A stretch of DNA of 64,000 bases from Agriotes lineatus (GCA_940337035.1 CALNHX010000282.1:248001-312000); one strand, 5' to 3'. Counted from the first letter of the stretch, positions 48,301 to 58,603 are shown. Notes: generated from the letters alone by a model not told the origin. Numbers and translations are program-made.

Positions 48301-48593
48301 TTGTTAAACGCCTCAATAACTCCTACCAACGCAATTCCAAGCACTATAACTTGCGTAAGCGTCCATTAAAATTTAATGTCAATGATTTGGTTTGGAAAAG
48401 GAACTACGTCTTATCTGATGCATCTAAATCCTTCAATCAGAAATTGGCTCCTAAATATGTCAAATGCAGAGTACTAAAAGTCACCGGCCCACTTACCTAT
48501 CAGTTAGTGACCGTCCCCGACAATAAAAACGTTGGAGTTTGGCATATTAAAGATTTAAAACCTTACTTTGGAGAAGGACAAGTGGAGGAGTGA
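45366..48593 (+). CDS. Pol of the outer Gypsy element (protease, RT, RNase H, integrase)
   Basis: This 1075-codon frame is read from gag by -1 frameshifting, so its own ATG is probably not used. Domains in order: aspartic protease with DTGA at residues 76-79; RT with the LDDIVIV box, YLDD at 378-381; RNase H with the CDASNFGLG Asp and an ERECLAV Glu; and integrase with a zinc motif (His720 and HLGG, then CETC), catalytic Asp790, Asp850 and Glu886 (35 residues between the last two). It ends with a WHIKDLKPYF-type tail. One key RNase H position reads TGH (Gly596) where TDH is usual, so RNase H may be impaired although the frame is open. The long LTRs and motif style fit an Osvaldo/Ulysses-like Gypsy, but the clade is tentative. 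Confidence 0.9.
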   Translation: MPSKKRKVKGRYHSRSIPYPYYTKADTLSWESWLRTVNEFCRMTCNTSATFTKQLSDNRPYLTIYINGEPIHALCDTGANQTLIGRNGLYLLQRHDLKLCNNKSPLTLTTADGQLQNILGTVALPITIDGITRSIDAVICDSIPSTLILGVDFCYAFGAKTDFVAGRFDVAETFSLQTICGVVDLSVQQKLLLDQVVGKFAEISGPTLGLTNLVVHTIDTGDASPIKQRYYPLSPAMQVHADHELDRLLEMGIIRPSKSPWSSPMVLVKKKDGSYRLCFDGRKLNSVTKKDAYPLPYLNSILDKLRDARYLTSIDLKQAFHQIPLHPDSCEKTAFTVPRRGLFEFTVVPFGIANAPASQQRLMDSIFGPLLGENIFVYLDDIVIVSGTFKEHLDTLEQVYTRLKDANLTVNIDKCQFCRPSLTYLGFVVDKNGLRTDPDKILAITKYPQPNTVTEVKRFIGLASWYRRFVPNFATITAPISDLIKGRIKKQRVHWTDDALKSFNQIKSCLTSAPVLSSPNFSLPFTLQCDASNFGLGCVLTQNIDDEEKVIAYASRTLNKAERNYSVTERECLAVIFGIEKFRPYIEGTHFTVLTGHYSLLWLTNMKDPTGRLARWSVRLSQYDFTIQHRQGKHNVVPDALSRAPIQVSALELVDGDLDSWYLKMLDRVRQSPNQFPTWRIENHRLFKYVPNRHAIVSNLVEWKQVIPRSRRTEIYKLFHDSPTSAHLGGYKTFCKISEQYYWPKMRADVIRYIRHCETCAASKVSQLARPGLMGQNKKILYPFQCLSIDIMGPLPRTKTGNTSIIVVCDWLTKFTLVKAVRAATAKAVAKFLENEVFLIFGVPQICMVDNGPQFISSQFKALMKQYQVQQVWYNASYHPQVNFVERVNRVIGTALRSYVSDNHRSWDEHIYQVAHALRNAVHEVTGYTPSFLNFGRTVPVSGTYYGRLKNFQEEELSLETREDLASDVNQLSELYQDVVKRLNNSYQRNSKHYNLRKRPLKFNVNDLVWKRNYVLSDASKSFNQKLAPKYVKCRVLKVTGPLTYQLVTVPDNKNVGVWHIKDLKPYFGEGQVEE
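45375..45381 (+). promoter_or_regulatory. -1 ribosomal frameshift site (A AAA AAC)
   Basis: The heptamer lies in the gag reading frame exactly as X XXY YYZ (45375, 45376-45378, 45379-45381), three codons before the gag stop. Slipping by -1 enters the open pol frame at once. A AAA AAC is a canonical slippery sequence. A downstream stimulatory structure was not identified by eye. Confidence 0.8.
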
Positions 48594-50626
48594 ATTTTGG
48601 TGTGCCTGATTGTGTGTATGTGATTGTATGTATGATGATGTATGTGCATGTTTAGCTTATCTCGCCTATTCACCCTACGGATAGTATTATACTATCAACA
48701 TTATTCTCACCCTTTTCGACTTGTTAACCAATTTCTATTATTATTATAATTATTATTATTTATTGCGTGCTTTTTAAGCCGCATATTTTTGCTTTTGAGT
48801 GCTAGTTAGGCACCTTGAGCGACTCCTTAATTACCGATTTGATGGTACTTTTCCCTATCATTAGATTATATTAGGTGAAACCCTTTTGAGTGACGGATTT
48901 CCTCGCTTCTTTATAGATAGCGATTGGACCTTTTGTCGAACTCTTCTTGAGTCTTTTGTTGATAGTGAAGCAAGTGTTTAGGTGAGTTGCTTTCGTGATG
49001 AATGCGTGAGTCTTCTTTACTTTTTCGAAGTGTGTCTTTCTGACAATGTAGTTAGTTGTAAAAGAGTTTCTAGACCTGCACGATTTACTTAGGGTGGTTG
49101 GTTGGCATGCAGGGAAGGTCACTGTTTGGGAACGTCATCATCTAGTTCTTCCCTTTTGTAACGTATAGGGTGGTTGGTTGGGCATGCAGGGTCGGTCTCT
49201 TTTTTGGGAAACCTTTCCATCAAATATTTTATTATTTCCTTTCCCCATCTCGCTTCACGAGATATTTCCCAAGCGTCAGGTCGACATTATCAGTTTCTTT
49301 AGTGGCCTGTATTGCTTGTGGTACGCACGAGTTCATGTTTATATTTCATTTTTTTGACAATTTTTCCTCCATACTTTTACTATTAGGTTACCTTGGTTTT
49401 GGAGTGAGTGATGACGATGCGGTTCGAGTTTTTCGGATGTTTGTAGTTTCGGATGTTTGTAGTAGGGTGGATTGTGTCCTATGTGATGCAATCGTTTTTG
49501 CTGTGTTTAGCAGTTTTTTAGGCTTCTGTCCGGTTTAGACAGAACGTCTATTTTTTTGGCGGTGTCCTATGTGGTGCCCCTGTTATTTTTAAGCCGATTT
49601 ATAAGGGTTGTTTCCCTTGGCTTATATTCTCGAAAGAGGATTTTTCGATAGCGTTTCGCTTTGTGTGGTGGCATCATCGATCTCACTCTCTAATTCCTTG
49701 GTTTCCTGCATCTTTTCATGTTCCATACTTTAAACTTTTTTATGGTTTTTAGGGCTTTTTTGTCCTGGGTTTTACCCGAATTTTTTCGTCGTAGTATTTT
49801 CACTTCTGCGATGTTTCATACAGGAGTAAGTTTTTGTGACTTATCTCCGGTGTTTCGCTGTGTGTTAGTTCACACGGTGTTTTAGTATGCAGTCGTTCCT
49901 GGACTGTTCACTTTTCCTTGACCAGCAGGGTGTAGGGTTTTCTGCTTTGGCGCTCTTCTTCACAGTCGCTTACATTCGCGGTGATCACTACGGGGGCCCG
50001 CGCTGAGTGTCTATGATTGACAGCGTCCTCACCTTTTGTTAATTTCTCATTTCACTGCAATAGCTTCTTTCAAACAGCCCTGCGTTGACTGACTGACTGA
50101 CGGACATCGGACTTATCCCTTCCAAATCCCTCTTCATTATACTATCTTCCTTTATTATACTCTTTTAATACCCAAGTATCCCTTTTTCCGATTTCTTTTC
50201 TTCTCTACCTTATTGGCTAATTCCGAATCCCATTTCTTAGTTCCATGCCAATTTCCGGCTGCTGCCTCAGCCGTTGGCTAAATCTCAGCAACTTTTCAGT
50301 ACGCTGACTAGTCCAATGTGTGTATTCTGCCAGTACACATTTAAGGTAACCTTCTGATTAGTTCGTTTTCCGTTGGCTATGGTACGGAGCTAAGCGTCTA
50401 ACTTATCCACCGACGCGCCTTTTTCATCTAGCGCGACGGATCGGTTTAGCACTTTGCTCACGACTATTCCCTCCGTAAAACTTTCTATCCCTTCTTCTTT
50501 TCTTAACTTTACTCTTTTATTTCCCATCTATTTCCCTATTTTCCTTTCGCCTTCTTTTGACTGACGATGACCTTTCAATTGCTTTAGCATAATCATACCT
50601 CAGGTATTTCTCTTGGCCGTGGGGAG
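48594..50626 (+). other. region between pol and the 3' LTR of the outer element
   Basis: About 2 kb without a recognisable gene. A direct repeat, GGGTGGTTGG.CATGCAGGG, occurs at about 49091 and 49167. The frame at 49170-49538 has hydrophobic stretches but no signal for a known product, so it is not called as an envelope gene. The region ends in GTGGGGAG, a plausible polypurine tract. Confidence 0.55.
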
Positions 50627-51476
50627 TGAAACAAATCTTTAGCTCCTGCTATTTGTTTCGCCATTTATTTATTTTTTTCCGGGCCAGCCTGTACATTCCC
50701 ACTTGAATTATTTTCGCTGTATTTCGAATAATATCAAGTTTTGTCCGCGCGAAGGCGCTAGATTTGGTTTTCCCGAATTCACTTGTTATCGCTTTACGCC
50801 AGCGAACAGCGATTCGATTATTTTGGGCCATTTGATTTTCGCTTTCTGTCGAAGTAACTTGCTTCTTCGAAGGTATTCCCACGTGCTACAGCACTAATTA
50901 ATAATTAATTTCGTTAGTGAGCTGATAACTAAATCAGGTATGTTTACGCTAATTGCTTGTTATCCATTTTAGTAATTTCTCTTTCTTATCAGCTTTTAGT
51001 TACCGCTTTTAGTTACCACTTTCGAGTAACTCTTTTAAACGCCGTTTTTGAGCGACTGGTTATGCTATTTGGCATCATAATTGGTAATCTTGGACCCCTC
51101 ACAACTTCCTCTGGAATGCCATTTTGGGGGCTTGCCGTCTGTAACACCGAGTGCCTGTCCTTTTATCAACTTTGGCCACGAGGTCTGCGCTGTTGGTGAT
51201 TGTTACATTAAGATAATCCTGGACCAATTCAACGCATGCCACCGGCGTTTCTTTCAATCCAGGTTAGTCTTATTTCAACGCCCACGAATTATTGGCTGAA
51301 TCGATTTTTTCACAACGCTTCAAATTTATAATTTACTAATTTAAAACTACGCCTTATAAATCTAAAACGAAATGTACTAACCATTCATAAATCTGTGTCT
51401 CATAAATCTAAAACATAATGTATCAATTGTTCCCTAATTTACAATTTACAAATTTATAATTTTACTAATTGAATAC
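50627..51476 (+). repeat. 3' LTR of the outer Gypsy element, left part
   Basis: It corresponds to 42370-43218 of the 5' LTR with a handful of substitutions, and is interrupted after GAATAC by the nested element. It resumes at 55437. Confidence 0.9.
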
Positions 51477-51633
51477 TGTTGTATCTCACATTTTCACAAT
51501 CTTTTTAATTAGTTATGGTTTGTAGTTTTTTATTAATTATTCAAAATAGAATTCACATTTGACAATCAGAATAAAAATACTGTCAGAAAACAAAAACTAG
51601 TAATTACAAAACATGGCTGGATGTATTTAAACA
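51477..51633 (-). repeat. 3' LTR of the nested Gypsy element
   Basis: 157 bp, identical by eye to 55280-55436. Confidence 0.9.
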
Positions 51634-51647
51634 TAACATTTCTTCCC

Positions 51648-54380
51648 TTACGAGGGTGAGAAGATGGCCCTTGGTTTCTTCTGCCTGAGCGATCTGCGTG
51701 GCGTCGCTGGTAATGTACGAATGGGAATACTGTATCTGTTGGTATCCTGTGATTGTTCCACTGGCGATGTTGATGGAGTTACTGCTGTAGGGCGGTCTAC
51801 ATTTGGATGTTCCACCGGCGATGTTGAGTTCTGAACTATCGGTAGTGTTGCTGCAGTAGGGGTGAGAGATGTTGCCGCCGTAGGGGTAACAGATGTTGCT
51901 GCCGTAGAAGATAGAGGTTGTGTATAAGCACTCTGAGGATGGTCTTCTTCTTCTGATTCTTGCTTCCTCAGCGGCTGTTCGTTTCCGCTTCTTCGTATTT
52001 GATCAATGTGTCGCTTATATCGTTTTCCCAGGTACTCAATTTCGTAGTGGAGATCCCCTATGCGAGCAAGGATGGTTCCGGGAACCCATTTGTCCATGCG
52101 AGGATTACCTGACATAAATAACACTGATTGATCTGATTGGAACGTGCGAAACGTTGGCTGGAATGTAACATATTGTTTTTCAGTCATCCTGGTATATAAA
52201 TCATCTGGTCTGACGAGGTCCAATCGTGTACGGAGTGAGCGTCCCAGGAAAAGTTGAGACGGTGACTGATTCGTGGTCGCATGCGGTGCTTTTCTGTACT
52301 GCCGAAGAAATTCATTCAGATTCTGTTGTAGAGAACTTCTTGTTGTTCCCATGGCTTTCATGGCATCCTTCACAGTTTGAACGCTGCGTTCGGCTTGACC
52401 ATTTGTTGATGGATGGTACGGGGCTATTAGCTTATGGAATTTGACCCCCACTGCCTGTAGGAAGGCCTTGAATTCGACGGAGGTGAAATTGGTGCCGTTA
52501 TCCGAGACCACTGTTACGGGAACCCCATAAGCAGCAAACAGTTCGTCTAAAATAGAGATGGTGGCACTAGCCGTCATTGTGTTGGTAACTTTCACCTCAA
52601 GCCACTTGCTGTAAGCATCCGAAATGATGAGTAGCATCGTGCCTGCAAATGGTCCGGCATAGTCTATATGAATACGTTCCCATGGTCCCTTGGGGTATTC
52701 CCAATGGTGTTCTCGAAATTTTGGTGGAGCATGTGCGTGTTTGGCGCAGTCGCTGCATGATCTTGCTGTACGCTCGATATCTGCATCGATACCTGGCCAG
52801 AAGACAAACGATCGTGCCAGTCCTTTCATTTTTACCATTCCTAGATGTGCTGCGTGAAGGTCGGTTAGTACTGCGTTGCGTAGCGTTGTCGGAATCACAA
52901 CTCTATGTTCAAAAACGAGACAATTAGCAGCTATCCTATAATTTACTTCCGGTGCTTTATACCCCGCACGTGCGAGGCACTGGCCCGATTCGAGTAGTCT
53001 CATAATTTTTCCAAGATGCGGATCTTTCCGCGTTTCTTGAGCGATGTATTGGTTGTTAACTGGAAGTTGCTTGATGTGTCCGACAATGAATTGATCGAAT
53101 GCGTCGTATTCTTCTTCCTTCTCTTGATGACGATAATTTTGGTGAACATTGGCAGGTAGTGAAGCACGAGAGCAGTAGTCGGCATTCGCGTTCGCCTCTG
53201 TTGTTTTAAAATTAACGTTGTAGTCGAAATTTCCCAAAAAATCTGCATAATTTGCCATACGGCTGATGCACAGCACTGGTAATGACTTCTCAGGGTGCAA
53301 GATTTGTGACAGTGGCTTGTGGTCCGTTATTAGCGTCCAGTGACGGGCGTATAGGTACAAAAAGAACTTTTGAACGGCCCAGACGATGGCTAAGGCTTCT
53401 TTGTCGATCTGTGGGTAGCGTTGTTCCGTTGCACTCATCGTTCGACTTGCGTAGGCAATTGGACGCTCATTGCCGTTATTCAAGCGATGCGAAAGAACTG
53501 CGCCCAGTCCCGTTTTGCTAGCGTCAGTAGCCAACAGAAGTGGTAGCGATGGGTCGTATGACATTAAGACCTGAGGTGAGGTCAGTGTGCTTTTAATATC
53601 TTCATACGCTTTCTCGGCATCAGCCGTCCAGGTGAAAGACTCCCTCAACAGCATGTCTCGCAGAGGCCTGTCTTTGGTGGATAGATCAGGAATAAAAGCA
53701 CTGTAATACGTTGCTTTACCTAAGAAAAGTTGCAGTTCTTCTGGTGTTGTGGGCTTTGGAGCATCTCTTACTGCTTTGATGTGTTTATCAGACTTATGCA
53801 CTCCTTGTGCGTCTATTTTGTGGCCCAAAAATTCGACCGCAGGAGAAGCAAAGACACACTTGGAGCGATTTAAGCGAAGGCCATGTGATCGCAACTTTTC
53901 CAAGGTTGTTTTGAGAGTCGTCAATAGGTTGTCAAAGTTGTCCGCATGTATCAGGATGTCATCGAAGAAATTTAGCACATTTGGAATATCTTGCAAGACG
54001 GTTTCCATGCGGCGTTGCCAGATAGCAGGAATATTTGCTGCGCCGTATACCGCTCTGGTTGGTCTGATGAGGCCGTGTGTCGGCGTATTTAATGTTAAGG
54101 CTTCGCTGAATTCATCATCGACCGTCAAGTGTGTGTAAGCGTCCCTAATGTCAAGATGACAAAAAATTGTGGCACCCTTCATTTGGTTGAATAAGTGCTC
54201 AGCTCTCGGAATAGGGTGTTCATCGATGATTATTCTTGGGTTAAGTGTTGGTTTGTAGTTTCCGGTTATTCGAATTTTCCCTCGTTTACTTTCCGTAAAT
54301 ATTGTATGTAATCGACAGTATCCACTGGCGGTGGTGTAGGTGTGAGTGTTTCCATGATTTGCAAAGTCTTGGATCTGCAT
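51648..54380 (-). CDS. Pol of the nested Gypsy element (RT without its N-terminus, RNase H, integrase)
   Basis: The open frame is about 910 codons, but true Pol sequence starts only near GKIRITGNYKP (about residue 34), in the middle of the RT fingers. The first RT Asp lies in HLDIRDAY and the FFDD box is at about residues 138-141. RNase H has ATDAS (Asp286), Glu328 in KEALAIVW and Asp353 in ITDHKPL. Integrase has His509/His512, Cys542/Cys545, Asp573 in HIDYAGPF, Asp627 in VSDNGTNF and Glu664 in NGQAERS. Repeated TSLTPTAAT-like units lie in the C-terminal tail. No DTG protease and no PIVPV-type RT start exist between gag and this frame. The N-terminal 30 residues are the gag end read in another frame. 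A self-sufficient Pol is unlikely. Confidence 0.85.
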   Translation of the reverse strand: MQIQDFANHGNTHTYTTASGYCRLHTIFTESKRGKIRITGNYKPTLNPRIIIDEHPIPRAEHLFNQMKGATIFCHLDIRDAYTHLTVDDEFSEALTLNTPTHGLIRPTRAVYGAANIPAIWQRRMETVLQDIPNVLNFFDDILIHADNFDNLLTTLKTTLEKLRSHGLRLNRSKCVFASPAVEFLGHKIDAQGVHKSDKHIKAVRDAPKPTTPEELQLFLGKATYYSAFIPDLSTKDRPLRDMLLRESFTWTADAEKAYEDIKSTLTSPQVLMSYDPSLPLLLATDASKTGLGAVLSHRLNNGNERPIAYASRTMSATEQRYPQIDKEALAIVWAVQKFFLYLYARHWTLITDHKPLSQILHPEKSLPVLCISRMANYADFLGNFDYNVNFKTTEANANADYCSRASLPANVHQNYRHQEKEEEYDAFDQFIVGHIKQLPVNNQYIAQETRKDPHLGKIMRLLESGQCLARAGYKAPEVNYRIAANCLVFEHRVVIPTTLRNAVLTDLHAAHLGMVKMKGLARSFVFWPGIDADIERTARSCSDCAKHAHAPPKFREHHWEYPKGPWERIHIDYAGPFAGTMLLIISDAYSKWLEVKVTNTMTASATISILDELFAAYGVPVTVVSDNGTNFTSVEFKAFLQAVGVKFHKLIAPYHPSTNGQAERSVQTVKDAMKAMGTTRSSLQQNLNEFLRQYRKAPHATTNQSPSQLFLGRSLRTRLDLVRPDDLYTRMTEKQYVTFQPTFRTFQSDQSVLFMSGNPRMDKWVPGTILARIGDLHYEIEYLGKRYKRHIDQIRRSGNEQPLRKQESEEEDHPQSAYTQPLSSTAATSVTPTAATSLTPTAATLPIVQNSTSPVEHPNVDRPTAVTPSTSPVEQSQDTNRYSIPIRTLPATPRRSLRQKKPRAIFSPS

Positions 54381-55279
54381 ACCTTTGAAATGTGGCCTCT
54401 TTTACCACATATGTGGCATTCCGCATCTAGAAACTTGCACTGTCTTCGAAGGTGACGACCACCGCAGCCATTGCAATTAGATGTCTCTCGCTGGTTTACT
54501 TCCTGACGTTGTCGTCGGCTGACCTGTCCCCTTTTAACATAGGGTTGCGCATAGCCCAGTTTATTTGTAGTCTCAGGAACTAGTAGTGAAGCCGATGTCT
54601 TTACTGCCACGGCCGTGTTACGCGTCGCCTCCAGGGAGTGTGCGATTTCGTACGCTGCAGTGAAAGTCTCTGGTTTTTTTGAAATAATTTCATCGCAAGT
54701 ATCACGTGATTCAAGCCCATGGAGCATTTGTTCAATTAACATTCGGTCTAAAAATACCCCATACTCACAGTACGCAGCACCTTGCTTGAGACGCAGAGCA
54801 AAATTGGCAACAGTTTCGTCTTTCTCTTGGGCAATCTGACGGAATTTAATACTTTCGGCGTATTTGTTTTTAACTTGATCGAAATGGCTTATTAGTTTGG
54901 CTTTGATGTGAGCATAAGAACTTTCCTCTGGTGCTTGTGGACTAACGAGGATCTTGAGCGCATTGTTCAACTCTGGTCCCATGTATACACGAGCATATTG
55001 ATGATGTTCTGTATCAGCAATTTTGCTTAACTGAAGAGCCCAATCGAAGCGTTTGAAATAATCCTCTACGGTAGTTGAATCGGACGTTTTGTACTCACTG
55101 ATAGAAAATGATGGTGTTTTTGTAGCAGGAGCTTGTTGGGTAGGTTGAGCAGCGTTGACTATTGCTGCCTGCGTTGCATCTGTAATAGCTTGCTGAATAG
55201 CATTTGCAAAGATGCCCGCAAAGGACTCGAGCATCTCGGGTGTGACAGACATCTTCCTTAATCCAACTTCTGACACCAC
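54266..55279 (-). CDS. Gag of the nested Gypsy element
   Basis: This frame of about 337 codons starts right after the 5' LTR and ends in the overlap with pol. The first clear ATG of the protein is MSVTPEML, about 10 codons in. There is an Ala/Gln-rich helix near the N-terminus, then a gag core with VEDYFKRFDWALQLS, KLISHFDQVKNKYAES, DETVANFALRLKQGA and MLHGLESRDTCDEI. The C-terminus has two zinc knuckles: CNGCGGRHLRRQC, with a short spacing, and CHICGKRGHISKVC. In complete relatives the reading frame goes on to a protease; here it stops after VNEGKFE in a frame overlapping RT, which marks the deletion joint at about 54290-54320. Confidence 0.85.
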   Translation of the reverse strand: MVSEVGLRKMSVTPEMLESFAGIFANAIQQAITDATQAAIVNAAQPTQQAPATKTPSFSISEYKTSDSTTVEDYFKRFDWALQLSKIADTEHHQYARVYMGPELNNALKILVSPQAPEESSYAHIKAKLISHFDQVKNKYAESIKFRQIAQEKDETVANFALRLKQGAAYCEYGVFLDRMLIEQMLHGLESRDTCDEIISKKPETFTAAYEIAHSLEATRNTAVAVKTSASLLVPETTNKLGYAQPYVKRGQVSRRQRQEVNQRETSNCNGCGGRHLRRQCKFLDAECHICGKRGHISKVCRSKTLQIMETLTPTPPPVDTVDYIQYLRKVNEGKFE

Positions 55280-55436
55280 TGTTGTATCTCACATTTTCAC
55301 AATCTTTTTAATTAGTTATGGTTTGTAGTTTTTTATTAATTATTCAAAATAGAATTCACATTTGACAATCAGAATAAAAATACTGTCAGAAAACAAAAAC
55401 TAGTAATTACAAAACATGGCTGGATGTATTTAAACA
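55280..55436 (-). repeat. 5' LTR of the nested Gypsy element
   Basis: 157 bp, identical by eye to 51477-51633. It is followed on the minus strand by GTGGTGTCAGAAGTTGG, the likely primer-binding region. Confidence 0.9.
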
Positions 55437-55985
55437 TATTAAGAATTTTGTAAAAAAAGTGCTTCACGCTATTTTATTATCATTACCGAGATAACGGATA
55501 ATACACACAGACAGTGATAAGCTTATCCCTTCAGTGAATTGCATTCAAATTCAATCTAAGAGCCTAAAGGAGGTTCACATATTTCCGCTGTGCGTGTTGC
55601 ATTTTCAGCACGTATAATTTATTGTATTCAGGTTATTTAATATTGTGATAAACGATTTTCCGACGCATTATTGATGTTGCCACCAAACATGATCTGCTGA
55701 TTAATAAACTTAATTGTTTGTTATTTTTTTTATTTATTTCTTGAAATCTGTGATTTCTGGCGCCCTGTGTTTTTTTACTATTATTAAAAGAGCTTGCAGC
55801 AGCTCAGCTGATGATAGAAATCTGCGACCCAAGGCCATCGACTTTGACGCTAGCTAGGCCATTGCGGTAAGTAAGAAACATTTCAGAGCTACCGTGGTGT
55901 ATAAATGATAAGGGGGTTGATCTGCGATTGTACTACCATTGTTATTATTAGTAATCAATCGCAGGTTGGCTTTTTTATTGTTTCA
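55437..55985 (+). repeat. 3' LTR of the outer Gypsy element, right part
   Basis: It continues the 5' LTR sequence from TATTAAGAATTTTG to the terminal TGTTTCA. The differences from the 5' LTR are a few substitutions and short T-run changes. Confidence 0.9.
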
Positions 55986-58603
55986 AATGTCAAACTATTG
56001 GCATTCTCTCCTGCATTACTGGTTTGCTCTCAGTAAAATGAACACATATATATTTAATAGTGTTTGTGATGCTATCTCTGTTGGACTGATTTATTCGACG
56101 CAGATAGAGAATTACTGGGTTGTCGTACTTGAAAATTGTTTTACCAGTTCATATTAAATCCACCACGGTTCTTTCTCTGGTCAACATGTAAACTACGGCG
56201 AGGCATTTTTGTTACCACTCAATGCGCTCGACACCGAATGTTTGGCGACTAATTATTTGCAGTACTCAAGATTTGCAATAATTACTATCAGTCATTAATA
56301 GACTCGTATTATTGGTCTATGTTTAACTTTCACCAAAGAAATATTGTAATGAGGTGGCAACAAAAATGGCGCAGTGCATAATTTAGTGTAATGACTGAGT
56401 CACTTCGAAACAAAATCTATTGCAATGAAATTTTAAGTGCTAGACGTACTCTATAGTCAGGTGATAAGTTGTATTTCTCCTTATATAAAACTGAGTGGCA
56501 TTCTCTCTCATTAGCCTATCAACAATTTTTCCCTTTTGGAATAATTCAAATAGCGGGGCATGTTATCAAATAACCAATTTTCGATGTTCGATGACAGCGA
56601 ACAATGTGACACTTGATTTAAATGCATATGTTTGTTTGTTTGTTTGTTTGTTAATGGACAAGGTCTAGGCATGCAGAGCTATTAAGGTATTACCTACTCT
56701 AAAGGTTGAGTTTACATTAGAAAAAAATAGGTGTTCCCGATTTTTTGGCTACAACTGTACGTAAAATGTCAATTATAATTAGTTATCGGGCGCCACTGCA
56801 TCATAGAATCAACCCATGGTGGCACAGAATAAACACTTAACGGACTAAGAAGCAACATTCGCAGCGCCGCCTTTGATGTTCCAGTAGCCGATTTCAGCAA
56901 TGGCGGCCATAAGAGTAGATTAAGCGAGATATTAAAAAAATTACATACCTATGATTGCACACCACCGACTACCTTTTAATGCACTCATGTTCAAATAAAT
57001 GAAGTGCCCAAACTTTACTTATAGGCTATTGAACTTTCAAGTTAAACGGGTAATATTATTCTGAAAAGGCCCTAACGGTGACGTCATACCGTTACAGAAT
57101 TAGTACTTGATTAAATTTATTAGGCTGGTAACACTCCTACAGCAATACTTGAATTACTTTACTAGAAAGAAGCAAACTTATTGCTACAAGAGGAGAGATA
57201 TAACCATTCAAGAAGGGAGAACAGGATATTATTTCAGAAACAAAGTCATGAGAGCAGGCCAGTTCCGGCATAAAAGCTCTAGTCAAAGGAGCAAGTCTGC
57301 GAAACCGAAGCTGAAGCATACGTCTTCGACGTCCTCTGTTTGAAAAACAACACCTGAAACTGAGAGGCACAAAAAGAAGTGGCTCCAAGTCGGCCAGAGC
57401 CACATAGGAACTACTCGTTCGTACTAAGTTCATGAACTTAATCCAGCACTATGCAGCGCACAATGCCAATTAGAAACCTGGTGGACATCTGCAAAACCAA
57501 GATGGCTTCCAAAAAACTGGACGACCTTTGACAAGGCCTGATGCAAAGAGGGTAGATGGAGGGAGATAGGAGCTTTGGTGGCTAGAACACCACGACAATG
57601 GTATCAAAGATGGTCTCTAGTGGCTGATTACCACAGAGATAGAGTGAGCTAGAGATTCTAGAGTTGGCCAATGATATAATTCAGGCAACTAAGAACTTTT
57701 CTGTAATCCGGCTATTCACGAGATGACCACTCACGGCAGCTTGTACTTTACTAAAATTCCCAGCGACATTCAAGCATGTGTCTGGTTAGCTTCACAGTTT
57801 GAATCTGCCTCTATTCAAAACTCCACGAGAGCTGAGTGGGCTGACAAGTAGCCTCTCACCTCAATATCTTTTACTCGACTGAAGGACGAAGCCAATGGTG
57901 TCGTTCATTTACACTAACTAAAATATTGCCCCCTTGCATTGAATGTAGTGTAAAAGTCCCGTAGTAAATCTTAAATTTAAAATATAACAAATTCACTATT
58001 TCAATCAATTTAAAATTCGAATAGATTCACCATTTAATCAAATTAATCACAAAAATCAATAAATCAACTCACCATGAATTTGTATGTGCATATCTACATG
58101 GTGGATTAGTGATTAGTAATTTATATCGTCACTGCCTCATACACTTACAAGCCATGCTGTTAGACTTGGCAACATTGCATCTCTGGTAGTTGGTGGTCAG
58201 AAGTTACAATACTCCAATTTGAAATAATTTTGCTTTAAAGAGCACAGTTTTACTCTTTATCATACTTTACTCTGTAATTAACTAACGATAGCTTCTGTAA
58301 TTGTGACATTTATTTACATACTCAAATAATACAAACATATAGCAGTATATTTATAAAAATAAAATGACTCAACTTATGCAACCCATGGATAAAAGAACAT
58401 TTCTCTAATTATTTTAAAGTTTGTAATTCTCTATACACCACTGCTGATTGAGAGTATAACATATATGCAAAAACTATGGTGGTGCTACTGTAAATAATCT
58501 TATTTGAACATAATAAACTTATCTGCTCAGTAACATCTAAATTTGTGTGACGTAAATTGTTCCAAAACTTCGAAAAACTGCTGATATCATCATTTAAAAA
58601 CAC
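55986..58603. other. unassigned DNA
   Basis: A (TTTG)n microsatellite lies at about 56632-56650. A less AT-rich stretch at 57100-57900 has a short basic frame (57107-57343) with no recognisable motif, and could be an old repeat or an unrecognised exon. Nothing else was supported. Confidence 0.4.

Larger units (their letters stand above)
51477..55436 (-). mobile_element. second Gypsy element, Mag-like, nested in the 3' LTR; protease-less
   Basis: It has 157-bp LTRs (51477-51633 and 55280-55436), identical by eye, that read TGTTTAAATACATCC...GATACAACA on the minus strand. The primer-site region next to the 5' LTR reads GTGGTGTCAGAAGTTGG, a common Gypsy form. Gag and pol occupy the inside, but the protease and the start of RT are missing. 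Identical LTRs mean very recent insertion. The flanks (GAATAC and TATTAAG) match the empty site in the 5' LTR of the outer element minus one A, with no target duplication. Confidence 0.9.
42370..55985 (+). mobile_element. Gypsy-type LTR retrotransposon (outer element) with a nested element in its 3' LTR
   Basis: The LTRs are 42370-43770 (1401 bp) and 50627-55985, the latter split by an insertion at 51477-55436 and about 1.4 kb without it. Both start TGAAACA and end TGTTTCA, perfect 7-bp inverted termini. I count roughly a dozen differences between the LTRs (about 1%), so the insertion is young. A purine-rich GTGGGGAG precedes the 3' LTR. Gag (43867-45390) and pol (45366-48593) are open. About 2 kb between pol and the 3' LTR is non-coding or carries only short frames; no envelope gene was recognised. 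The flanks (TACGAT left, AATGTC right) do not form a target duplication. Confidence 0.9.

Noticed and set aside
49170..49538. Possible envelope-like membrane protein after pol
   Set aside because: Hydrophobic stretches come from T-rich DNA. There is no signal peptide, cleavage site or cysteine pattern of a known envelope, and the length is too short.
57107..57343. Short basic frame that might be an exon
   Set aside because: There are no recognisable motif and no convincing splice context; the opposite strand is equally open.
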